Counted from the first letter of the stretch, positions 1 through 11,942 are shown. The stretch: DNA of 64,000 nucleotides from Ciona savignyi (GCA_000149265.1 CH002093.1:341355-405354); one strand, 5' to 3'. Made by a program: numbers and translations. Notes: generated from the letters alone by a model not told the origin.

Positions 1-214
1 ACGTAACAATGGGAGTTTATGTTACAATCTTTATACTGGACCGCATCGTTCCGTATCAACCCTGGCCGCCAATTACAACTAAAGGACATAAACAGCCTGT
101 TTTATTTATACGCGTTACTTTCAAATTTTAGCAACCCGTTACTCCATCCGCGGAAAAAACATCGTTTGCAAACTGAGCAAACGGATCCAACCCATCGCAC
201 CGCACCTCTCGACC

Positions 215-337
215 ATGGATAATCAACCTGAAGACCGCGTAGAACAATGGCTGGACAACATTGAAGAAGCCAAGAGGCAGATACACCAGCACCACCTAAT
301 TCAACCACATCACTCAATGACAAACAAGAATCAGTAA
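215..337 (+). CDS. Short ORF, possible 5' fragment of a retroelement gag
   Basis: A 40-codon ORF starts at an ATG in a fair context (gaccATGg) and ends in TAA. The predicted peptide is acidic at first (MDNQPEDRVEQWLDNIEEAK) and then rich in His and Gln. It lies about 700 bp upstream of BEL/Pao-type gag remnants on the same strand, so it could be the N-terminus of that element's gag separated by decay. It could also be chance. No domain is recognisable. Confidence 0.2.
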   Translation: MDNQPEDRVEQWLDNIEEAKRQIHQHHLIQPHHSMTNKNQ

Positions 338-1015
338 TTGTTGTAAGCACTACAAGCTCGATGCGCAGCTTTAAAGGGGAACTGAAGTCGATTCTAGGAA
401 TATCTTAATAAATGGAAAAAAATACGCTGATTTCAAAAATCAAATCAGTTTCTTCCAATATTTTTTTGTTAAAATGTTATGAGCAGATATGCATTTTATT
501 TTATGTTAGGGGATTTCCCGTATTACGTCATTGACGTTGTTGAAATTTTGTGCCTATATTAGTTGTATACAATCATGTGCCAGTTTAGAGGTGAATTAGT
601 AACAGAAGCGCCTGCAGGAGCGTTGTATTTTTGTTTTTTTATGGAGACTTAGCATAACACTTGTCATATAGCCTTACTGAACCAATGTACGCGCGTGACA
701 GCTAACCTTAAGCGGTCATTCAGGCCTGCACGGTCCTGGACCTATGCTGAATTCTGAGGTATACATTTCTCGTATTTAAATGACTTTAGAATAATAAGTT
801 TTAGCAATTTATATCATTTCATAAAAGTGAACACAGAACAAAAAAAACTAGAACAGAATACATTAAACTGTAACTGCCAGCAATTTATAGAAATAAACCA
901 GCCATCAAGCAAAGGCTAGACTATTCGGTTGGAACAACATATTTCGAAAAGATAGCAAGGTTATACTTGAACTTGCTAGGCTTGCGCGACAGAGGAACGT
1001 AGAAGAAAACAAGAG
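338..1015. other. Intergenic, no gene seen
   Basis: AT-rich sequence without a convincing coding stretch. It contains GGGGATTTCCC near 510, an NF-kappaB-like decamer of the kind also seen in the repeat family described elsewhere in the window. Otherwise I see nothing. Confidence 0.5.
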
Positions 1016-2760
1016 GAACTTGCCGACCGTGAACTCCGGCGAAAATTAAAATTGGCTGAAGCTAAAGCTGGAGCATGGGAGGAAGCATCCATTCCTGACG
1101 CCAGAAACAACGACGTTCAAACCCGCAAATATGCTGGCTCTACGACACCGCTTCTAGAGCAGACTCTATCCACTGAACAATTACGCAACGATATAACAGC
1201 CACCGCAAAGCAACCACCACAACGTTCTACTTTGTACGCTCCGCCCGTTGTGCGCCCGAAGCACAGCGCTCTGTTACATCTTCCCTTCACCGAACGTCTT
1301 TCGCCACCGTTTCCGTCCGACATCCGGGTGAACGACGAAAGAGAACACGTGACAACACAGCATCAGAACCGACCGTCCCGATATGCTGATCACTCCCCAA
1401 TGCGCAACCAACAACGACGTACACAGCTATCACCGACTCGTATCCGACGAGATTCACCACTCCGTCACATAAACCACCAAGAGGTAGGTGAACGCTTCGT
1501 ACCTAAATCAATCGTCAAAAATGTAATGGAGATCCGATGGACTACTGGTCCTTCGTCAACCGATACCAAGTACATATTGCCGACAAAGTGGACTCATACG
1601 ACCTTAAATTAACCACTTTAACATTGTACAGAACACGTCTATGATAAAATTCAGCATAACTCCATGGATAATTAATTACCCAACGACTTTGCCTCCTTCG
1701 TTAGAGAATAGAGTCGCGAAGTTACCTTTGTCTATGGAAAGTACTTACTGCTAAAGTCCACAAATCCTTTAGTAATTACTGCACCAAGACGGAAAGTGTC
1801 GGCATATAACGTAAACGTGACTGCCGAATCTCCCACTGCTGCCACTCCCACTCCGAAAGCGTCTGTAGGAAACCACACTTGATTGGCGCCTATCACAACT
1901 TCAAGATCAAATCTTACGAACAACGGAAGCGCGTAATCCGGGCGACTTGTGCTTTAAATGCTTAAAGGCAGGCCATTCCGTGCGAGAATGCCCACACAAA
2001 ATCAAATGCAGTGTAGAAGGTTGCACCGGCAACTTCCATCACACCTTGCTCCATCACCCGAGATGGATCCTCAGACCCGCAGATAGAATTGAAAGCAACA
2101 CAACCGCTAAAGCATGTATGCACTCACTTAGCACTAAGAGAAACACCGGTAATACTGACCTCCCCCAAATTTGGACATTGCCTTCTACGCGTTAGAAGCG
2201 GAGGCAAAGATACGAGAGTATACGCCCTTCTCGATTCCTGAGCGAACCGCACCTTCTGTGACCATCGACTGGCCGATCAGTTACAAGCCACGCCAACTGG
2301 TCGCGCCGCGAACTTCGACCTGTGTACAATGACTACTTCCGAACCGATCAATGTTAAAACGACTTCCGCCTCGTTAACTGTTCTTCTGCTTGATGGCGAC
2401 GAAGAGCTTGAACTGCCCGACGTTGCGCTCATTAAGGAAATTCCCGCTACACCGAGCAATATTCCACAGCCAAATAAACTGAACCGATATAAGTACCTTC
2501 GTGGAGTGGACCTGCCACAAATTCCCGATGGTGAAGTGATGCTGTTGATCGGCACGACAACGCAATGGCACACCGGTGCCTGGAAAGTCACATCGCACCA
2601 AATCCACGCGAGACGACCACCCTAGACTGACTATTAAAAGGATCGTCTCGAGACAAGCCAAGGCAGGCTCAGGAAGTGACGAGGTGTGTTCCCCTCCTCC
2701 GATACTGCCGCATCCGACGAAGTGAAAACATTGATGTGCTGGCTTCGAAGCCACAAGGAG
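1016..2760 (+). mobile_element. Degenerate BEL/Pao LTR-retrotransposon (gag to protease region)
   Basis: Three separated reading frames on the plus strand together resemble the gag-protease part of a BEL/Pao element. About 1016-1612 is a charged, helical segment (ELADRELRRKLKLAEAKAG) typical of BEL gag, then a basic Pro/Arg/Thr-rich stretch. 1947-2195 holds a zinc-knuckle signature (CFKCLKAGHSVRECPHKIKC, then HHTLLH), the hallmark of BEL/Pao gag. 2250-2625 has the protease-like region and the following motif (LRGVDLPQIPDGEVMLLIG), seen in BEL polyproteins before the reverse transcriptase. The frames are interrupted by stops and shifts, including a stop right after the LLDS of the protease. 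No reverse transcriptase, integrase or LTR is visible. It is a dead fragment; family assignment rests on motifs. Confidence 0.7.
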
Positions 2761-4421
2761 GCGTCGGAGTTTGGCATGAAGTACTTGTTAACTGCAGAGT
2801 CACCCTAACTATTTTACGGCTCTTCAAACTTTGTCCTCGAATGCCAGCGCGTCAAACGCTGCACACAGTAATTTAAGTTTCTTAATTTCTCGCTTTTCCG
2901 TTTAATTCGTCCTTCAGTTCTAACTTCGTTCAGATTACAGTAGTAGTTGGTTCGGTGCAGTAGTTTGCTTTCCTTCTTCTTTATTGCAATTTGATTTGTA
3001 GTAGTGGCTTACTAACATTATTATCTTTATTTTACAGCTACATGACTTCAATATTAGAAAACCCCTTCCTCCCATTACTTCTTTCCCCATTTTAAACCCA
3101 AATTTTGTTCCCAAATTTCCATTTTCAGTTCGCCTTGCCGCCCTCATTTTCGTTATTAAAATTTGTTTCACGTTGGGACTGTTTTTGTATCGGTTGATAT
3201 ATATATCGGTCGCACTAACCATTCGGCGGCCACACGACCGTACACTGTGTGTGTCTTTTTTATTGACACAAGTTTCGAACACAAGATAGGGACCGTCACT
3301 TGGGCATTTTTATATGTGATTGGTGTATATGTATCGGTAATGTCCGCTGGATGTGTTTATCCGGCGACCCGACCCCTGTTCCACCTATTATTGTCGACCG
3401 TTCATGTATGATCATCGTCCCCATTTATACAGCAGATAAGACCGACTTTTATTGTCTCTTATACACGAAACCCGTCAATTGTATAATCGACAAATATACA
3501 TTCACCTTTGGAATAGCTTAGGGATAAACAAGGTGGCATATAAGACCACAATCAATGTAAGTTGGGCTGTTATGACAATCGGTAGAATTTAATTCAATTG
3601 GGAAGAATATTTTGTCGAACCATAATTATCTTTGTTCAAACACAGCGATCGCTACACAAAGCGAATCGTTGCTGATCAGTTTGTTATGACGTCAACTTTA
3701 GGGTAAACGAGAAAAAGGCAATAACGAAGGTGTTTGCGCGTTTCTGTGTTATAAATGCTAACATCTCATTCGAACATTTATTACCTGGATTAGAAGTTGT
3801 GTAATGCAACACAAGTAGTACGGAAGGCAAAAGTCGACACTAATTTGTAACGGAGATCTCCTGCGGGAAAAAATATTTAATCAGCAGAGCAGCAGAAGGG
3901 ATTTGTAGCAGAGGAGGCGATCTATGGTCCTCACTGGTGTTTTGTGTGCAAAGTGAAAAGGTCAGATCTGTCGTACTTAGCTTACCCCGTAGAATTGTGT
4001 ACATAAATGATATCCATTGTGATCGTTTGGCGTTGCTGCCCAGCTACATTTTTATAACAAGTTTTTTTATTCATACGTTACAAGATATACCCAACTATGG
4101 GTGAAAACATTTTATTTTGACGTATATTGCTCACTAAAACATTTTCAACCTTAAGTTTAAATAGTGTCTTAGTAATAACAACATACTGCTAATCATATTT
4201 TAATGTTGTTGATAATAACTCACTCAATCTATCATGCAGAAACTATTTAATCAACGGTGGAAACGATCGAGTGGCTGTGACAAGCAGGTGGTCGACGATA
4301 CTTCCTGGGGTTCCTGTAAACGGTGGTACATAAGACCGAAGATAATAATAGCATCTTATATAATTAAAACTTTGGAACCCTTGCCTGTGAGAGGGGTAAT
4401 TTTCATGTACAAAGTGTAAAC
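2761..4421. other. Intergenic, no gene seen
   Basis: AT-rich DNA. The piece around 3165-3235, containing 'atatatatcggtcgc', recurs around 15190-15235 and more loosely near 62820-62880, so it belongs to a dispersed repeat. I see no supported gene. Confidence 0.5.
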
Positions 4422-4592
4422 ATGAGGCTGGATGTCATTTTGTGTTTAATTCTCATTATGATTAAATCAAAATCTGCAGAAAGCCTAAAAAACCTGCTTT
4501 TGCGGAGAAAAGAATCGAGGAGAACGGACATCGGTGGAGACGAAACAAGTATCCCGTGTTCTTTGCTGGGATTACGACAACACAGTGAAAGC
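4422..4592 (+). CDS. Candidate first coding exon of a small secreted protein
   Basis: An ATG at 4422 opens 57 codons that reach a consensus-like donor (AGC|GTGAGC) at 4593 in phase 0. The first about 19 residues look like a signal peptide: MRLD, then a hydrophobic core (VILCLILIMI), then a small-residue cleavage region (KSKSA|ES). After it come two basic clusters (LRRKE and SRRTD), which in peptide precursors can be convertase sites, and one cysteine. Reading through the donor gives a 75-residue ORF ending at 4649. I do not recognise the product and found no second exon. A chance ORF is possible, but a signal-peptide-like start joined to a donor makes it worth listing. Secretion and processing are inference. 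Confidence 0.3.
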
Positions 4593-4697
4593 GTGAGCGG
4601 AATCGTGTTTAAGTATTGCATTGTTGTTTATGTGTGTGGTCGTAGTTAAAACGTTTGTCAGCAATTCTGATCCCATTGTGTAGTTGTGGGTTAAAAC

Positions 4698-5312
4698 TAA
4701 AGCTGCAACGATGCACTTGAAAATGTATCGATAATCGCTGGTCAACGTATCGCGAAAATAATGGTAAGGAAACATGGGGAATTCCCAATATCTAAATCAA
4801 ACGACTTTTAACGGACTGCGTTTCAGCGTAGTTAAAATATTGCTTTAGTAAAGTTTTTCTAGTAACTTTACTTACACAAAAGGGCATTTATTTATTACGT
4901 TAATTGTTGAACTTTATATTACGTAATACAACCCATGTTATGCTAAGTTTGTAAGTAAGAAAAGTTAGCTTGTATAAATTCAAATGTATGATACCATGGC
5001 CTAAAATGAACTAAGTATAAATGAAAAATATTATAAACATATCACCCCCAATAATACACAATAATAGGCGTAGTACTGCGGTTTATTACGACATTACATC
5101 ACAATTGCAAGTGTTACAATGGGTGTTTGACATATTAATGCATTTGTTGGTGCATAAACTCCATTTACACCATAAAAAAGACGAGTCGAGTCGCTAGGTT
5201 AAGTTTCCCTAAAAAAACGTGTCTGTAGTACAATAATCGCGATGCGCGTTTATTAGTATCGTAGCTGTGATATCGATGATATCGCTATCATCGATATGTC
5301 GATGCCGCCCTG
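4698..5312. mobile_element. Possible hAT-like non-autonomous element
   Basis: The left end (TAAAGCTGCAACGATGC, then ATGTATCGATAATCGC) resembles the reverse complement of the right end (GGGCGGCATCGACATATCGA, then GATAGCG). hAT elements with GCTGCAACGAT-type ends are common. I could not find a clean 8-bp target duplication, so this is tentative. The interior is AT-rich and non-coding. Confidence 0.3.
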
Positions 5313-5342
5313 GTAACAATTTGCGTGAAATGTGCGACTAGA

Positions 5343-5350
5343 TATATAAG
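5343..5350 (+). promoter_or_regulatory. Possible TATA box
   Basis: TATATAAG lies about 480 bp upstream of the ATG-plus-donor candidate at 5822. It is a plausible core promoter element for that transcript, but AT-rich DNA yields such strings by chance. Confidence 0.2.
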
Positions 5351-5498
5351 CTTTCTACATTTAGGTGCTCGTCAATACGGCACGAGTCCAGATTTTGCGT
5401 TTCTGTTTCTTGTAAATTGTTTTGTTGTGTTTGTTTCAATTGTCATTTGTTTCCTATCTACGGTTATGAAGTCAATATGAAGACATTACCTTAAAATC

Positions 5499-5615
5499 TA
5501 ACATGATGATAATGACTTTAACCCCAATGTAACATGATGATAATTACTTTAACCCCAATGTACCATTGTGATAATGACTTTAACCCCAATGTAACATGGT
5601 GATAATGACTTTAAT
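5499..5615 (+). repeat. Short tandem repeat, about 31-32 bp x 4
   Basis: Four consecutive copies of a unit of the form 'aacatgatgataatgact' followed by 'ttaaccccaatgt', with a few substitutions per copy. Non-coding. Confidence 0.8.
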
Positions 5616-5821
5616 TACCAAAATTTATCATGTAGCAAATACTAATTAAAAAATAGAAACGACTAGAGAAACCTAAAGTTTTGTCAGCGCTAAATATATT
5701 TATTCTTTACCATGTTGTGCAGAAATCTACCAAATCGACGAATGCGTGGAAACGACGAAGACGAAGCGTAGAGGCAAGCGATTCTTGCGGGGGCTTCAAG
5801 CTCAAAGTGTGAGAAGCTGAA

Positions 5822-5845
5822 ATGGAGCCGGAAGAACAAGCCGCG
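5822..5845 (+). CDS. Candidate first coding exon (MEPEEQAA)
   Basis: ATG followed by seven codons (MEPEEQAA) runs directly into a consensus donor, GCG|GTAAGT, at 5846 in phase 0. Just upstream, 5729-5821 follows a potential acceptor (ttgtgcag) and contains a 10-codon upstream ORF. This is what a minimal 5' exon with leader looks like, but no partner exon could be assigned. The next same-strand gene with an unexplained 5' end is the NLR gene, whose linker exon would also accept a phase-0 join. That link is speculative. Confidence 0.25.
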
Positions 5846-5859
5846 GTAAGTTATATACC

Positions 5860-6760
5860 ACTATTATACCAAGTCCCATATGTTTTATATACATTGGGGC
5901 GACATACGCACATACAATGTACACAGCTTAAGCTAAATCTGCGAGGCATCAATTCTGAGCGTGTTTAAACTATTTAACGAAAGAACTTTGCTGCAGAACG
6001 TTTTGTTCTCTGGGTATCTGATGTGCCTCTCTGTTTAAGGCAATAAAGAACAATGCGGTATTTAATCAGCGGAATGATATTACGGGTAAACAATGGTAAT
6101 AAATTTTGGGACGTAGTTGTTACATTCGCGTGCTAGTGCACCTATCCTACTAAATGTATATTCAATTAATGCTTTTGTATAAACATTTGGCAATTCAACG
6201 CAATTTCGCATTAACAAAAGGAGAATGATTGTTTAACCCAAAGCGAATTAAAATTTCTCGCTCTATGTTAGTTCTATAGTATGTGGCGTTCGTTTTCGCT
6301 GTTGTTGTAACTACGAATGTTAAGCATTCTATTACTAATAACGAACATGGGGACTATGTTAATGTATTTCTATCACAACGTGGATTCAGAATTGAACAAG
6401 CCTAGGATTATTGTATTTTTAAACTTATTTTAGTCATTAAGTGAAGAGTAAATATGATAACAACTTGTTTGTGTGCTATTAATTGTTGATACACTCTTAA
6501 TAATCCACATGCAGCATGTCGTTTAAATGTTAAGGTTAGTTAGGAGGGAATTGTTTACTAATTGAAAATAATAAGTTTTAAACCAGCACAAATAATACAA
6601 ATTTACACATTGCGATATAACAATACATTTGTATATTGTGGAGTGCAATACTCATTATGATTACGCAACAGTGAACAAACACTATTGTTAACACAAATGG
6701 CTTTGAAAGTTAATAATTCGATTTGAATTTATGTTTTACCCTGATATAATGAAGGTTCCA
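5860..6760. other. Intergenic, no gene seen
   Basis: AT-rich sequence without motifs or coding signal that I can support. Confidence 0.5.
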
Positions 6761-6762
6761 TG

Positions 6763-7042
6763 ACAACTGAACCCCTTACAACTGAACCCCTTACAACTGA
6801 ACCCTTACAACTGAACCCTTTACAACTGAACCCCTACAATTAAGCCCCTTACAACTGAACTCCTTTTAACTGAACCCCTTTAAACTAAACCCCTTTACAA
6901 CTGAACCCATTTCAATTGAACCTCTTTACAACTGAACCCCTTTTTCAATTAAAAGCGTTCGGTTAAAAGGGGTTCAGTTGTAAAGGGGTTCAGTTGTAGG
7001 GGCTCAGTTGTAAGGGGTTCAGTTGTAAGGGGTTCAGTTGAC
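6763..7042. mobile_element. Foldback element with tandem-repeat arms
   Basis: The left arm is about ten head-to-tail copies of a 15-17 bp unit (ACAACTGAACCCCTT). The right arm is about five copies of its reverse complement (AAGGGGTTCAGTTGT). A short loop near 6945-6970 separates them. The whole would fold into a long imperfect hairpin. This is the structure of a foldback-type non-autonomous element. It has no coding capacity. Confidence 0.75.
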
Positions 7043-8312
7043 TGGTCACCATAATGAATTGTGTAAACAAAGTCGATATTGATTTCACGACATCCAAGCT
7101 GGTAGGCAGCTTAAACTATTTTGTATTTGACAAACCAGCAGAATGTACTCTGTATTAGACGTTGAATAGTTTATAATACATTTTCATCACATGCGTATAG
7201 CTTTATAGACAAATAAATGACGTGTGTGAATAACATTTGCTTTGCGAGGCAATGTGTCATGAGGTTATACGTCATAATGACGTGATGGGGTAATGATTAC
7301 GTAAGAACTTAGGATGCGTATTTAAATGCAGATTACATATGGCATCAAAATAGCTACAAAGGGATTCTAGACCTTAAATCTGGTCAGCAGTCCACTTATT
7401 TTCAAAATGTTTCGTTGTAGACTTTTGTGTTACCCTGTGTGATATTTGCTACACGCCGGTATGTACCCTCTTTTAAATCTATTTCGATTCAAATTTAAAT
7501 ACTTTTTTGACACAAATAAAATATAACGAACAAAGTTGTCTTAACGGGCTTACCGTTGGACCAATTACAAGGACGTGTAACATTTTACTTTATAAAATCA
7601 CGGCTATTAGAAAACACATACAACTAATAAAAATATTTGTTATTAAAGACAAACAAGTCTTAATTGTTACTAAATTTTAGCTACGCATACTCGTAAACAT
7701 TAGAATTACAAAAAATCCGGACAGCTGTCACGCACAGGCTGTCTCTCAAAATCCTGTCATAGGAAGTCTTACAACCCTCCAAAATTTTGCTTAAAATTTT
7801 TGAGCCAATACCCCTTCGTATATAAGCAACTTTTTCCCAACAAAACAGCCAGAAGATGCACAATCAACATATTTATTTTACAAAGCACTGCTCCACAATT
7901 ACAAAACTTTTAACAAACATTGGGGAATCACCACCATTGTTACTCAGCAAAACACTCGTTTAAAAACGATGACTCCTGGAGGATACTACTCGACACATCC
8001 TGCCGTTTATAGAGGTCTTAATTGGTTATACGCCATTTAAAAAAGCGATGAAAAATAAAATGAGTTGACAAGTAAAGCAATAAATGTGAACAAATAAGAA
8101 ATTATAAACAAAATGCATCGAAAGTGTACATAAAGTATAATAATAGAGATATAGTGTATAAAACATAACGCAACAAACGATCCCCTCGTGTGCGTTCCGT
8201 TTTCCACTATAATACATAAAAAAGATACGGTATTTTCTATATTAGTCACCAGGTAGCTTAATAAACTAACTATTCATCAATTTGGCACATTCGGCAGGAA
8301 TAGCGCGCAAAA
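7043..8312. other. Intergenic, no gene seen
   Basis: AT-rich. Reading frames here are short and of biased composition (Tyr/Phe/Ile-rich), as expected for noise. No repeat or RNA gene recognised. Confidence 0.45.
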
Positions 8313-8327
8313 ATGACGGCGGAACAG
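8313..8327 (+). CDS. Candidate minimal first exon (MTAEQ)
   Basis: ATG ACG GCG GAA CAG followed by the donor-like GTAGGC, phase 0, in a small local GC rise (gcaggaatagcgcgc just upstream). It resembles the candidate at 5822 in structure, and both peptides are acidic and end near Gln/Ala. It might be an alternative 5' exon of a downstream plus-strand gene. Five codons cannot be tested by eye. Confidence 0.15.
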
Positions 8328-8627
8328 GTAGGCTCTACATTTTTACAACACCGACATATATAGCGTTCGGATAAAATGGGTTTTAAAAGTAGTGGTGGCT
8401 TATATGTAATAATTGATTAAATCTGTGTTGGTGGAACCTTTAACCAAAGTGGAATATGTACGCCATCAAATCTCGTTTTTAAAATCAATAATAAGCACGA
8501 CGTAACCCCCCGCTGACGATGAAAAAAACATTCGAGCGTAATAGATTGTATAATAAAAAAACGTTCGTATTTTGTGGGAATACTTTGTTTTTTGTTGTAT
8601 TTTAAAACAGCTTATTCCATCAGCGCG

Positions 8628-8727
8628 NNNNNNNNNNNNNNNNNNNNNNNNNNNNNNNNNNNNNNNNNNNNNNNNNNNNNNNNNNNNNNNNNNNNNNNNN
8701 NNNNNNNNNNNNNNNNNNNNNNNNNNN
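8628..8727. other. Assembly gap (100 N)
   Basis: Exactly 100 N bases, the usual placeholder for a gap of unknown size. Any frame running through it is an artefact. Confidence 0.99.
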
Positions 8728-8864
8728 CGGTTGTGTTTGTATGAACTTAACCAGAACTCGAAATTCTAATTTTAATCAAGAAAATTGAAACTTGAACAGG
8801 TTAAATATTATAAGTAAACCGGAGCCGGAAAATAATCTGTCAAACAACCGGTTCGGCTCTCTGG

Positions 8865-9420
8865 GTGAAAATATAAATAATTCGAACCGCTTGTTATAAA
8901 TTGACACAAATCGAACACTGTTGTTCAAACACGGCTTTCCTCTCGTCACTTATATTGAAAAGTTGAACTTTGGAACGTGTTGATGACGTGTTTTTTGAAA
9001 TTACTTGGGCTAACGTCCTTAGTTCGATCGCGTAATTGCATGACGCCATGTTTATCCCACACAAACAGTAGGCAATCGAGCCTTGTAAGGCTAACAAGTC
9101 AAATATATATATGTAGCTTGTTGAATAATGGATATTGTAGTTCGACAATTATAACGTTAGTTCATTTTGTGATTAATTTTTATTTCGTGTTTTAATATAG
9201 GCTCTCTATAAACACCGATTCATCAGTAGCGCTATTAATTATAGTTCAACATAAATATTCTATATGACAATAGCTCATACTAGTCGGTTTGGGGTTTGGG
9301 AAAGGCGCACATGATTTCACTGGTTTAATCGGTTGAACTAAAACTTCAGTAGTATCTCCAGCGTAGTCAACAAAGTGCACATCGGTAACCAGACCTTTGG
9401 CGCGAGGTTATTTGACAATT
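8865..9420. repeat. Dispersed repeat, copy 1 (pairs with 11705-12260)
   Basis: Shares an ordered series of blocks with 11705-12260: 'atataaataattcgaa', 'gttgaactttgga', 'gtttatc..acacaaacagt', 'taatgga..tgtagttcga' and 'gcgaggttat.tgacaatt'. The copies are clearly diverged, so duplication or transposition is not recent. On the minus strand both copies preserve a similar hypothetical peptide pattern (CLCxIN..SCN..TLA..NTS), which may only reflect DNA similarity. Confidence 0.6.
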
Positions 9421-10028
9421 AACCTTATGACAGACAATTTCACAATTAACCGTATGAAAACCTAAATCGTAAACTTATAAAATAAAACTTAAATTACCCC
9501 CCAAATTACCTAAGAAAACCCCGATAATAAAAACTTACGCCAGTAACTCGTTTATTTGTTTTTGATCCTTTGAAGGCAGTAATAAAAGGAGGGCACACTT
9601 AATATGTGGCAACATGTGAGTGGAAACCAAATGGCACTATCAATGCATTATTATCACTGTGTAAAATGCATATCCATATATAAACCATTTTTCTGCAAAT
9701 CCACAGCATAGAAATAGAGATTAATGTTAATTACGCTCTATATCAAAAGGAATGAAATTTCCCATCGAGTTAAATCTTTTGGGCATGCTAACTAATATAT
9801 TATGAGTGTACAGTGGTTAATTCTAAGTAAAACAACACGGAACGAACCAGTTTACCTTCAAGTTTTAAATCAGGTTGTAGATAAATGCGATGAACCAAGC
9901 AAGCTCAATTGGACACAAATCAACCCTCCAACAAAAAACGTTTATGTTTATACATTGTTAACTTTCTTAAACATTGGAATTAAAATTTCTTTTCAGAAGA
10001 AAACAAAGATTACGTAAATAAATAAATA
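9421..10028. other. Intergenic, no gene seen
   Basis: AT-rich, non-coding as far as I can tell. Confidence 0.45.
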
Positions 10029-11720
10029 ACTAGAGAGTGTCAACCACGTGTTTTAAAACCACTATTATTTTGTAAAACACATTTTGTATGATATATATAT
10101 GCGAGCAGGGTCCCTAACCACAATTTGTATTTTATACACCGGGTTAGTAGTTTGTTTCTGCAAGCATAAACGCATGGGTCCCGATCTTGTTATTAATGTT
10201 CATTACACAATATATGTTATTGTCAGATATGTGCACGTCAGATCTATGTTATTTAATATTCCTGAAATTTTTAACCGGACTGTCATAGTTTTGTTTCTGC
10301 AAGCATAAACGCATGGGTCCCGCATAGTTATTAAACCAAACTTCTTTTCCATGTGTAGTTAAAAAAAGAAAAAGCGTGTTCGATTTACGAACATTTTACC
10401 ACAAATGTTTTAAATTTAAGCCTCTTGTCAAGCGCTTTGGTAAAGGGAAGGTAAATTCCCGAAACAGCACGATTGAGTTTTTCATTATTTCGGAGAATTC
10501 CCCTGGGTTTAGTACATAAATTTCTGCTTAACATATCTAAGTTATGTTATCTAAGTTAGATGTTTGTTAGATAATCTAACAATCAGTTTTAATCCGCTTT
10601 GGCGACTCCTTGTTGGAGATTTCGAAGCGATATAGCATGCCTGTTACAATCATGGTTTAAAACAAATCATAATTTTTAGGGTATTTCCCTATGTTCCCTT
10701 TTTCTTTTCGCTCAATAAGGCGGATAGGGAACTAAAATTTTGGCCGTATAAGCGCTATGCTCCAAAAACCTAATTTAAAAAAATTCCGATTTGTTTTTTT
10801 ACCTCCCAGGGGAAATCCCCTGGGCATATTACCCAAAATTTTGGTTTCTGCATATCTAGACCATGTTTTCTAACAAATGACAAAGTTTCATTGCAATTCC
10901 ATTACTCCGTCTGGTAGATGTCGGTGCCACAACCCATGCCTGTCACAATCATGATTTGAAAACAAAATCTTATTTTAGGGTATTTCCCTTATAAATTTTT
11001 TAAATTCTTTTAAGTGTTATATCATTGGCTAATGCACTTACAGTTTACCAAATTTAAATGAAATTGGAGTAGCCGTTTAAGCGCTCTGCCCAAAAACGCT
11101 CTTTTTTTTTAAAAAAAAATACCGTTTTGGTTTTTCACCTACCAGGGGAATTCCCCTGAGTATATTACCAATAATATTGGTTTCTGCATATCTAGACCAT
11201 GTTGTCTAACAAATGACAAAGTTTTATTGCAATTCCATTACTCCTTCTGGTAGATGTCGGTGCCACAACCAATGCCTGCCACAATCATGATTTGAAAACA
11301 AAATCTTATTTTTAGGGTATTTCCCTGGGTAATTTTTTTAATTCTTGTAAATGGTATATCAGTGGCTAATGCCCTTACAGTTTACCAAATTTAATTAAAA
11401 TTGGATTAGCCGTTCAAGCGCTATGCCCAAGAAAGCTATTTTTTTAAAAAAAGATACCGTTTTGGTTTTTCACCTCCCAGGGGAATTCCCCTCAGTATAT
11501 TTCGCAAAATTTTGATCCGTGCACATCTAGACCATGTGATCTAACACACGACAAAGTTTTATTGCGATTCCATTACCCTTCTAGTAGATGTCGTTGCCAC
11601 AAGCCATGCCTGTCAAGCGTTTGACGAAAAAAAAAAGAAAAAAAAAACGGACAAAAACAATATGTGTCCCATTTTTCCAAATGGGACCCATAACTAGTTT
11701 CCCGTCCTGGGTAAAAATAT
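10029..11720 (+). repeat. Dispersed repeat family with about 335-bp internal units, forward copy
   Basis: Begins with 'agagagtgtcaaccacgtg', which recurs at about 60869. The body contains about four tandem units of roughly 335 bp; the shared landmark 'tctagaccatg' occurs at about 10855, 11191 and 11526. Each unit carries GGGTATTTCCC and a palindrome GGGGAA(A/T)TCCCC (10809, 11145, 11480). The unit end (ggtagatgtcg..ccacaa..catgcctgtca) and a homopolymer-rich tail (11625-11650) match the reverse-oriented copy at 21360-22425. No coding capacity found; class unknown. Confidence 0.7.
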
Positions 11721-11942
11721 AAATAATTCGAAACGCTTGTTAAACATTCACACATATCGCACACGAGTGGTCTAACACGACATTGTTTCGTCACTGATAT
11801 AGAAGTTGAACTTTGGAGTCTGTTGTTGAAGTGTTTGTTAAACTATGGGGAGCTAATGTACTTGGTACGAACACGTCATTGCAGGACACCTTGTTTATCT
11901 GACACAAACAGTTAGCTACCAAGCCTTGCTAAGCTACAAATT

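Noticed and set aside
1117-1323. Minus-strand frames over the BEL/Pao remnant (also 2277-2754)
   Set aside because: Shadows of the plus-strand gag and protease remnants.
8026-8249. Two overlapping minus-strand frames rich in Phe, Tyr and Leu, resembling membrane proteins
   Set aside because: AT-rich noise produces hydrophobic strings; no start context, splice sites or family pattern.
8572-8769. Frame spanning the N run
   Set aside because: Consists mostly of undetermined residues; it is an artefact of the gap.
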